This document shows positions 52,349 through 61,483 of a stretch of 61,483 bases of DNA, piece after piece. Position 1 is the first letter of the stretch; the number at the start of each line of letters is the position of its first letter. This stretch comes from Mastigamoeba balamuthi. Taxonomy: Eukaryota > Evosea > Mastigamoebida > Mastigamoebidae. The notes below the pieces were generated by a model. The model was not told the origin of the DNA. It saw nothing but the letters and a program-made list of their open reading frames with translations, and did not search any database. The DNA is taken from positions 11,018 to 72,500 of the forward strand of contig CACRSC010000111.1 of NCBI GenBank assembly GCA_902651635.1, given 5' to 3'. The translations under genes were made by a program, and so were the position numbers.

Positions 52349-54538
52349 GCCGACGCAGGAGCTTCAGGTCGCTATTCTGGGCCCCTCAGAGGCTGCTCGC
52401 CAGAAGCGCGAGCTTTTCCTGTGGCTGATCCGCGTAAGACACCAATTCAATCCGCGATATCTTTTCTCCCCTGAGACCAAAACACACGGGATTCCCGCGC
52501 GCGCGCGCGCTCCACAGAACGACGAATGCGGCGAGTACGAGATGCAGACGAGCGTAGAGGTGGACGGCGTGGCGTACAAGATCACTCTGCGCGACTCGTC
52601 GCTGGACGTGCCCACCACCGTGAGTGTGACCGCTCCCACAGTCTCTCTCTCTCCCCCCGCCCGAACTCTGACCCATCCATCCCCAACGGTCTCGGCGGTG
52701 AATCGGCCAACCGTCTCCCCGGCTTTCGGAAAAATGGTACTCACTGCACCCCGCGCAGCTGTCCACGATGGAGCGGCTGCTCATCAAGAGCGACGACGCG
52801 TTCTTCGTGGTCTACAGCCCCGCCGTCGCCGCCTCGTTCGCGGGGCTCGAGTCCACGTGCTCCCACATCCGCCACGTCAAGGAGACCGAGCCCGACGGCG
52901 TACGTCATACAACGGCCCGTTTCCCAGAAGTCCCGCGGGGGGCAGGGAGGGGAGGAGCACCGCGTCTGAGTGCGTCCCCGGCTCTGCTGCTGCGTGCAGG
53001 TGCCCGTGGTCGTCGCGGGGGTCTGGGGCAAGGGCCAGGAGAAGCGCGAGGTCACCGAGGAGCAGGGCAGCGCCTTCGCGGGGGCGCGCGATAGGCCCCT
53101 GGGCAAGCACCACCGCTGGTGCGAGGTCCGCGACGCAGCCGACGCGGAGAAGGCGCTCCGCGAGCTCGTCAAGCTGCACAGGGACGGGGCCTTCGAGGTG
53201 CCCCCGTCCGAGCGCAGAAAGCGCGAGGCCGAGCGGCGCAAGCTCGAGGAGAAGATGCGGTCGGCCAAGGAGAAGGAGGACAGGCGGCGCGCCTCCGAGC
53301 TCGAGAAGCAGCGCAGGGAGGCGGCCAAGGCGCAGGCGCTCAAGGAGGCGACCGAGAGGAAGGAGGCCGAGCGCGGCAAGAGCAAGCGCGAGGAGCTGTC
53401 GCTGTTCCGGAAGCACCGCCTGAGCAAGTGCGAGTCCAAGCTCGAGATGCGGCCCGTGGAGCAGTGGTCCGTCGAGGACGTGTGCACTTGGCTGCGGCAC
53501 ATCGGCATGGCGACGTACGCCCCTGCGTTCCGCAAGAACGCCATATCGGGGGCCGCGCTGGTCATGCTCGACAAGGCGATGCTGAGCGACATGGGCGTCT
53601 GCGTGCTCGGCCACGCGCTGGCGATACTCAGCGGGGCCAAGAAGCTCCGCGAACCCCCGTCGCCGGCGCCTGCCGCGACCTCGTCGCCGCAGTCCCCCAG
53701 CGCGTCGACGCCTGCGTCGACCCCGCCGCCGTACGCGTCCACGGGCGTCGTGCAGAGCACGCCGCAGACGCTGACGGGGATGGCGGGTGCCAACTGCCAC
53801 GGGAAGCTCGAGGTGGGGCCGCTGGTGTTCCCGAACCAGATGAAGATCCAGCAGCTGCGGCAGATGGTGCGCGACTTCGCCCCGACCAAGTCGATTGTCG
53901 AGTACCTGCGCGGTAAGGGCGCGGAGCTCGGGCTGCCCGCGCTGGACGCCGTCATCGAGCAGTGCGAGTCCTTTATCGACTGGAAGATTCAGGACGAGAA
54001 CTACAAGCGCCTGTCGACGGACCGCGGACTCACAAAGGACGAACTTTTGGCCATCGCGCTGTACACGTTCGACACGGGCCAGCGCCAGCAGAACCTGTAC
54101 TTCGTACTGAACAACGACCTACGCGTGCGAATTGCGAACAAGATGGAGCAGTGGTGTCCGTTCCTGTACTTCATTTTCAGCGCGCTCGCGAAGCTGCCCG
54201 CCTTCGAGGGCGACGTGTACCGCGGCGTCGACTGCTCCGAGGACGTGTGCAAGCAATACCCCAAGGGCCGGCAGGTGTTCTGGTCCGCCTTCTCGTCGAC
54301 TACGTCGCTGTCCAATGTCGCCAAGGACCTCTTCGCCGCGGCCAACGGGGGAAAGGGCGTCGTCTTTAGGCTGTCGATCACCAGCGGCAGGAACATACAG
54401 CCGCTCTCGGTGATAGAAGAGGAGGGCGAGATCCTGCTGTCCCCCAACTCGTGCTTCGTGGTCACCGAAGGCCTGCACGACGAGAACGGGACGCTCTTTG
54501 TCAACCTGCTCGAGATAAACGGTTCGACTGTCTACTGA
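52349..54538 (+). CDS. Degenerate Ras - SAM - ADP-ribosyltransferase fusion
   Basis: ATG at 52349 (MPTQELQVAILGPSEAARQK), stop at 54538. Four exons, joined WLIR/NDECGEY, DVPTT/LSTMERL and EPDG/VPVVVAG by GT-AG introns. N-terminal about 170 residues follow the Ras order (LQVAILGP, TMERLLIKSDDAFFVVYS, VPVVVAG, EEQGSAFAG, ALRELVKLHRDG), but the P-loop lacks GKS/T and the NKxD position reads GVWGKG. A highly charged helical linker follows (about 53200-53420). Then a SAM domain (WSVEDVCTWLRHIGMATYAP, MLDKAMLSDMGV), a Pro/Ser-rich linker, and an arginine-type mono-ADP-ribosyltransferase domain: NLYFVLNNDLR, VYRGVD (R), VFWSAFSSTTSL (STS) and VIEEEGEILL (E-x-E). The R-S-E set is complete, so transfer of ADP-ribose from NAD+ to Arg is expected. 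The Ras-like part probably binds partners rather than cycling GTP. Confidence 0.82.
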
Positions 54539-54768
54539 ACACGTCGAATTGCAGGTCAAAATCAATAGAAATACCGCTGTAGAGGCTAGAATACCTCCCC
54601 TCTCCTCCTCCTTGTTCGGATATGTGCGCGGGAAATTGATCGATCTACAGAAGAGGGCGCGAAACTACTGATTTGTGCGCGCTGGAGAAGTCCTATAAAT
54701 AGTTGTCGTTTGGCATTACATCCCCTCCCTTTGGCTTCCCCTTCCCTGTATCCCAGCACGCTTGACAG

Positions 54769-57700
54769 ATGCGCGTTGCCGACGCCGAGACCGTCGCCAG
54801 GGCGAGCTCCAGCAGCGGCCCGAACCAGTCCACGTCCGCGTGGTCGGCCATCGTCAACCGCAGCGCTCCTGGTCGCATCCTTCGGGCGTCGGTCATTTCG
54901 GGATTCCGCACGCTGTCGCACACGCCCTCGCGCCACCTCGAGGTCGTCTGCGCCGTCATCGAGCTGATGCAGGTGGTCACGTTCGGCCTCGACCGCAACC
55001 TGTTCGCGGGCAGCGCTCTGTCAGGAGTGCTCAGCGTGGTCGACAGGATCAGGGACCCCGTGAGGGTCTCCCCGCTCTACGGAGCGGTGCCCCTCATCGC
55101 GGTGATGGCCCTGTGCGCCGCTGTTGCGCTCGCGTGCCCGCTGCTCTACCTCGTCCAGTTCCTCTCTGTCCTCAGGGGCGGCATTGGTGCGGACGGAATG
55201 GCCCTGTATTTCGGTTCTGCTTCCGGTATTGAATTTATCACTTTTTCGTTTTTTCCCATTGGTACAGGGTGTAGAAGGGCTTACCGAGTTCTGCGAGTCT
55301 CTCTCTATCTGCTTCGATTCGCCTACATTCCTTGCGTACACTAATCGGCGGCGTTCTCTCCGAATTTCTTACCATTTCCCCAGGGGTATGTTCTCCTTTC
55401 TCGGCTCACTGTCTCCATCGCGGTCCTCGGCACCATGGTGTTCCTGGTAGCGATGCTCTTCGACGCACTGATCGCGTTTTAGTACGAATCCCATTCGGGT
55501 AATTACTAACATGCAGTCAGCGTCACCCACGGGCTCCGGCTGTCTCTGAGCCTTGTCTACTGGCAGCTCCCGCGTGGCGCAGTTCTGTTCTCACTGTATA
55601 AGTCCCTACTCCTGGTGAGCGACGTACTATTGGTGAGGTCTCCCATCCTCGGAAAAGGTGCTGGACCACATGTCCTATTTGGCTTCGTGGTGGTTCTTGC
55701 GACCCTCGCCTTCCTCGGCGCCTCGGTCTACTTCCTGGTTCGTTCAATTTGCGCGTTTAGTTTCTCACACGACCCAGCCAATCGGGCGCAAGAGCGCCAA
55801 CATTGTGTTCCTGGGTGGGCTGTCGGCGACGTTGCTTTCGTCCCTCTGCGGCCTGATCTCTGCAATGTCTGTCAACGTGGTTGTTCGGAGCGTCCTCTCG
55901 GTGATGGCTTTAATTGGAGTGTTCGTCGGAGGCGTTCTGGGCTTCGTATTGGTGTACGTGAGACTCCGGTTCCTGCGTTATAGATGCAGAAGAAACCGTG
56001 TGGAGGATGAAGAAGAGATCGGCTCGTATCCCTCTCCAGTGGCATACGACATCGCAACGCGTTTCATCTACAACCGCAACAAGGCCACTCGTGACGAGAT
56101 TGACTTGGCCGACGCTCTTCTGGACCAAGCGGCAAGGTATTGGATACCCTTCATCGATACCACTTGACTCACAAGTTTTCCGTGTAGGCTCTTTCCGAAC
56201 TCGTGCTATTTGCACCTTTGCCACGCTCGAATGACTCTCGAACGCATACACGACATTTCTCGAGTCAAGGCGCTGGTAAGAGACTCACAAAGCAACGCTC
56301 TCTGATACCTTATTCATAGCTTCTGCGAGCTCGTTCGGAAACAGTACCTCCTCGGGATATCCTGTACTGCCTCTTCTGTGTTTCCAAATCGACTGCGACA
56401 CATGCAGACATGACGGCAGAAGAAGAGATTGAGCTTGCAATAGCAGAGGGGCACCACAGAGACGCGAGAAGATGCCTGGCAGACTTCTGGGGCCAACTGA
56501 GTGGGGCCAAGAATGCCGTGCACAGGGAGGACCTTCTCGAGATTGTCGAGCAGAAGAAGTTTCACGAGGATAGGGCTGATGCCATATTCAAGAAGCTTCT
56601 GTATGCCAGCGATCTTGTACCTGCACTCACAAACAACAGGTCGAACAACCTCAAGTCGTGTGTGGTACTGCGGAAGTATGCAGCCTTCCTGCAAGAGATC
56701 TTGGATGACGCCGAACAGGCGGAAGTGCTGAACCAGTTGGCGGACGGGTCTGAAAAACTTGTGACTAAACGAATGCGTCCCACGTAATGAAACTATTTTT
56801 GATAATTCTACCTTTCTGACATCTCGTATAGGGCGATCATCAACGACAAGCCTGCGAAAATCATACCCTACGAGAAACATGAGAAGGGGGCGAAAAATGT
56901 CCTCTCCGATGACGAGGAGCAGGAGCCATCGGCTAGATCGAGGTCGCAGTCCAATGTCAGTGCTTTCAGCTCAATTTCTACATCCGGGATGACGGAGGAT
57001 CGGGCAAGAATACTAGACTATCGCTCTCGAATTGCAACCAGCAGGTGCGTATCCCCTGAATACTATTTTAAACTAAGCCACAATATAACCTTCTACCTTC
57101 GACCAGGTCAACCGGAGTGCTATGCCTTCGCGTTGCTGTGACTGTGATCTTCTTGCTACTGTTGGGATGCGCAAGCTTGATTTTCGCATTGTCTCGCCAA
57201 GGCGTCGAGCAGCTCGATGGCTCCATTGTGGCCGTTGTTGGTATATGTACGTCTCTTCCCATCTGTGTGAGGTTTTCTCACTCGATCCAGCCGAAACAGG
57301 AAGGTTGGTGTTCGACACAGCTCTGCTCGTTCGAAAGATCCAAGCGCAGCATATGGGCTTCAACGCCTCTTGGAAAATACTGCAGCCAGATAGCATCGAA
57401 GCAGAAGCAATAGTGCTGCGAGATGAGCTGAGCAGTGCTTACAGGATCACTCACGGACAACTGTGGACCAGCAACAGTACTCCGATATCGTTATTCTACC
57501 CCTCGTGCGCAGCTTTTCGTAACTGCTTCTGAGAATACAAAAGGAACTCTGGACTTGGCCATCAAGAGATTGTAATGATGAGCTTGATGGAATCGCTTCA
57601 GGAATTTCAGAGGAACTTGATTGTTCTTCACAAAAACTTCGGTATTGCCCAGCTTCCATTGAATTGAAAAAACTCTGACACTTTGTACGTACACTAGAGG

Positions 57701-60411
57701 TTGTTGGCAACATATCCTTATCCAGTAATACATATTGGAGATACGTGGTGGACAATTCTGAGACTATCGCAGCCACCCTGCTCTCAGTCTCGGGGCAAAA
57801 GGCAAAAGATGTCTCTGGAACGATCGCCACGAATCGCAGAATTATGATGACTGGTACCACACATGTTTATTTTTCATCTTACATCCTTCAGCATACCCTA
57901 TTTGTGCCGTCGTTTGTATCTGCATTGCGGTTGGAATAATACCTCCAGTACTTCAGAGAGTCCACAAGGAAAGGAGATCGATCATTTCTCTTTTCAAAGA
58001 GATTCCGAAGTAGGAACCTGATTTATATATATATATAATCTAACATTCTCACTGCAGATCAACATTGGCTAACGTTGCTGAGTCATTCAGAACAAGTGAT
58101 AGAGAAACGTAGATATCGTGGTTTGTCACAAATCTCACGTTTTTTCGACAGAGATGGCGCAAGAAGAGCAGCAAAGATAGTACGAAAGAAGATGTCTGTG
58201 ATCAAGCTCTTTGTTATAACGATGGCAGTGAACACTGTTATTCTCATTCTGCTTGCTGGCTTAGCTCTTGCTGTTTTCTTCTTCTCCACTGGGGTTCTTG
58301 GCGATTACTGTGCGTTTGTATTCATATAACAGTATAACTGCTAACTTCAGTCCGGACACATTAGCATTCATGATGATCGAAGCAGGAAAAATCAGGGCAT
58401 CAATGACGAGTGCCGTCTTATTCACCAACGAGTTGGTGTTTCCGGAGCAAATTTCCTGGTTTTCTGTTGATAGTACACAAAACCAAGTGGCCAGCGCCCT
58501 AAGTTCCCGAGCAAAAGCTGAGCAAGTTCTTCTATATGACCTCGGGTACGAACAGAACATTGTATCATTCTGACCTCGATTAGTTTGTCATACTCGTCTG
58601 CCTTGCAATCTGCCTATAACATTTGGGCAACAGCAAAATGCCCAGAATATGTAGGTATTGATTGCTCGGGGCTCGGGGCTCTTGAGAGCTACATATCAAA
58701 GGAGCTCAGCATTTACACTTCTCCATACGAGAACCATTCGTACACAATCTAATATATTTGATATTATTCTCACAAAAACAGATACTCGATTTCCGATCCT
58801 ACATACAACATGATAATGAGAGTCTTCACACCGATGGATGAGTGGAATGCTCAATTCAACAATGCGATAATGTCACATGCCATGAAAGTCCTCATCCAGT
58901 CCAAGACATTGCTCAATGTGGGAATCGGTATTACGATCCTATATTCCATGTGTGCTTTTTGGATTGTTATCCGTCATATGAAGGAGATGTATGAAACACA
59001 GAAGGCAGCAACAGGCCTGTTGTTGCACTTACCCCCAAACGTCGTTCTGCAAAATGAATCTATCCGATCATTCTTCGAGCATGGGGCCTCTGTTGACAAG
59101 TCGTCACTCAAGGACATTGTCGAGGAACAAGAGAAGAAGATGAAGATGTTACTTGATGGCTGTCAAGATCTAGTTATCGTATCTGACGAAAAGTGATTTC
59201 TCAAATAACTGAATTATGACTAAAGTAAGAACAGGGGTGCTATTGAGATGGTTAACCCGGAAACGGAGCGTCTTCTGGGATATTCGGCTGACGAGCTCAT
59301 AGGAAATAAGCTGGATGCTGTTTTCAGTTCTGGTTTCTTTCGAAAATACAGAGAGGCAGTCTCACTGGTTGTCTGTGAGGCACAGAAAGGACATCGTGCT
59401 CAGTTCACCCTCGGTCAACAAGAGTTCAAAATGAAGAGCAAGAGTAAGCAGCTATGATATTCGTTATCTCACATCAAAGCAGCTGGCAGAATTATTCCTG
59501 TTCTTATATCAAATGCAATGGCTCTGACATCTGATGGATTCTCGTTTGCCACATTTGCTAAGGATATTCGTACAATCAAAGATCAGGAAGCTGCACTTTT
59601 CAAGGAGAAAAAGAGATCAGATGCACTTGTCCATAACATTCTGCCAGCACCAGTTGTCGAGTGCCTCAAGAAGAACCCGGGAAAGCTCATTGCAAACAAG
59701 TACGAAGGAGTCAGCGTGATGTTTGCGGACATCGTTGCATTCACTCCCACCGCCTCGGATATGACTCCCGAGGACATTGTGATGATGCTTAACGACATGT
59801 TCTCGCCGTGGGACGTTCTTTGCGAGACCTACGGCGTTGAAAAGAGTGCTCATAACTGTTTGAGCATAAAAAAACTAACACTTCATACAGTCAAGACAAT
59901 TGGCGATGCCTACATGGCAGTCTCTGGTTTGGATGGAAGGAAAGATCATGCGATTGGACTCGTTGATTTTGGGCTAGCCGCTCTCAGATCAGTCAGGGAA
60001 CTCAATGTCCTGCGATCTGCCCACAACCAGAAGCAGATCATCATCCGTGTAGGAATGCATAGTGGGAGTGTGGTCGCTGGTGTCATAGGCTCTCGGAAGT
60101 GGGCCTTCGATATCTGGGGAGACACTGTCAATGTTGCCAGTAGACTTGAGAGTAGTGGGGTTCCCAACAGGATCCAGGTGAGCAGGACGACTCAGATGCT
60201 GGTTGAGTCGCGGTTCCCGTGCGAATCGCGGGGGTCCGTCGACATCAAGGGGAAGGGCCTCATGGAGTGCTTCCTTGTGTCTGAGGGATGTGAACCTTCC
60301 ATGCCCCTGAAGGAGAACGATACACACGGAGGGGCAGGACCGGGGTTGAGTGCGTGCAGCTCAGTTACAAGTATGCAGTCGCTGGTGGACACAATTAGTG
60401 TCATCAACTAG
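54769..60411 (+). CDS. Tmc-like multi-membrane PAS adenylate cyclase
   Basis: ATG at 54769, stop at 60409-60411, many short introns. The N-terminus has about six hydrophobic helices (AVPLIAVMALCAAVALACPL, LSIAVLGTMVFLVAMLFDAL-like, VLFGFVVVLATLAFLGASVY, VFLGGLSATLLSSLCGLISA). A helical TPR-like region follows (MTAEEEIELAIAEGHHRDAR), then TM segments around 57.15, 58.25 and 58.93 kb enclosing probable extracellular loops. A PAS domain follows (IEMVNPETERLLGYSADELI). The cyclase domain at about 59.65-60.25 kb is complete: VMFADIVAFT, EKIKTIGDAYMAVSG (joined across a 45-nt intron at 59846-59890), VGMHSGSVVAGVIG and FDIWGDTVNVASRL. Both metal Asp, Lys/Asp adenine selectors, Asn and Arg are present, so it is an adenylate cyclase able to homodimerise. 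The layout matches amoebozoan tiny-macrocysts (Tmc) proteins. Function as an osmo-, mechano- or nutrient sensor is inference. Confidence 0.75.
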
Positions 60412-61483
60412 GACTCAGCTGAGTTGGAATTTTACAAAAACACAGATTCGGAGTACACACTCAATGCACAATAGCAAACAGCAACAAAGAAATAAGAACA
60501 TAGTTCAGTACTGTGCAGGAGTAACATTCCATACTGAAACACCAGTCTAACTTGGGAGCAGTCATGCCGGCAAGACGATTTCTTCCTGAGCGTGTCTCCT
60601 CATCTGTCTCTGTCTTCACCTGGGCGGTCGATCACCAGCAAGGTTTTATCCATCAGCAAGTGCAATTGTACTCGTACTCCGCGACCGCGTATCTTCTGGC
60701 CGAGGCCTGCACCTTCTCGGGATAGAGAACAGCGATGGTCGGTCATGAACGTGCTTCTTCTGGCCTCTCAATGTTGCCTTATGAGCATCAGGCGTGTTTA
60801 TATCCGCACACAAATTGGTTGGACGCCAATTGGCTGTTCCAGCTGCAGATTTGATGTGGCTGTGGGGGCACCACTGATAGATTATTTTCGATGTACTGCC
60901 CACTGCAGTCTCTAGCGCAGCCAAATTCATCAGGTCTGAGACTCGAAGAGCTGCAGGACGTTCCTGGCCACCAGATCGACATTTCCTCTGCTGAGCACCT
61001 GAGCATCTTACACACGTTTTGAACAACCTCAAGGACGCCAAAGAAGCCACCAATCACCGAAAGTAGGTCGCCGCAAACACGTCCACGGCAAACGGCAACT
61101 TGGTTCAACTTGCGCCTTTTCTCGAAGCGTGGTCTAGCACTGCGATGAGGGCCGATGCGCGTCTTCCATACATTCCTGTCGAGAACCAGTACACGGCATG
61201 ACCCTGAGTGACTATTACCAATACGCTCTCTGTACCTGACACCTTTGTGATCCAGTGTTGTCTGGAATGGTGCACAACCAGGGTGGCTCTAGCGACTCCA
61301 ACGCTACCCAGAACAACAAAGTGGCAACGACGGGCTTCTTGGACGGGAACAATGTGAAGTTAGGGAATTAAGTAGTTGAGGGTTGCTATGGCGAGTACAG
61401 CCGGGCATTCAATGTGGAGGAGAAGAAGCCGTTTTTCTGAGACCCATAAACGCAAAACCGAGAGAAAAGACTTGGCGGAAAAA
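60412..61483. other. Right-end region, no confident gene
   Basis: About 1.07 kb after the Tmc-like cyclase. A plus-strand fragment at 60919-61021 (GLRLEELQDVPGHQID, then a stop) and an open frame at 61271-61371 (MVHNQGGSSDSNATQNNKVA) look partly coding but connect to nothing recognisable. They could be exons or decayed pieces of a gene that continues beyond the window. Confidence 0.35.

Noticed and set aside
52349-54538. ART domain as a bacterial-type toxin
   Set aside because: No secretion signal. It has several introns, a SAM domain and host-like codon use, so it is a cellular enzyme.

Overview
This is nuclear DNA from a eukaryotic microbe. The genes are dense, mostly GC-rich, encoded on both strands and interrupted by many short introns (about 35-90 nt, GT-AG with some GC-AG). 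There are no operons. The gene content fits an amoebozoan, perhaps a flagellated archamoeba such as Mastigamoeba or Pelomyxa: a Tmc-like multi-membrane PAS cyclase, CHASE4/HAMP receptor cyclases, an RWP-RK factor, an Hv1 proton channel, a vinculin/talin-like helical rod protein, and an LRRC43-like protein of the kind linked to motile cilia. The organism assignment is inference. Gene spans below run from start codon to stop codon and include introns; intron edges are given only where I could read them.

Layout. 1-15 kb: a partial membrane protein at the left edge, a thrombospondin type-3 repeat protein, a propeller-like protein of unknown function, MCM9, a SPRY-like protein, a Ser/Thr kinase, tRNA-Thr(AGT), a Golgi-type membrane protein with a GH130-like propeller, a small protein, and a secreted Cys-repeat protein. 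15-27 kb: a helical rod protein, the mismatch-repair endonuclease MLH3, the proton channel Hv1, and a Cys-rich receptor-like protein. 27-39 kb: eIF3 subunit L, condensin-II subunit NCAPG2, an RWP-RK protein facing a CDCA7-like zinc-finger gene, and an LRRC43-like gene. 39-43 kb: a secreted barwin-like protein, then about 3.2 kb of AT-rich DNA with no gene.

43-60.4 kb is a signalling cluster. It holds a receptor cyclase built of two tandem TM-CHASE4-TM-HAMP-cyclase modules, an EF-hand TKL kinase, a GNAT acetyltransferase, a degenerate-Ras/SAM/ADP-ribosyltransferase fusion, and a Tmc-like PAS adenylate cyclase with a complete catalytic set. The last kilobase holds no recognisable gene.

The most interesting item is the tandem cyclase at 43.17-47.81 kb. 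Its first catalytic domain keeps both metal-binding Asp but has lost the Asp and Asn of the substrate/transition-state set. The second has lost both metal Asp but keeps Lys, Asp, Asn and Arg. That is the C1/C2 division of labour of animal transmembrane adenylate cyclases, here on a CHASE4/HAMP receptor chassis. An in-frame 76-nt intron joins the halves, and the second half has no ATG of its own. The second most interesting item is the pseudo-Ras-SAM-ART fusion at 52.35-54.54 kb.
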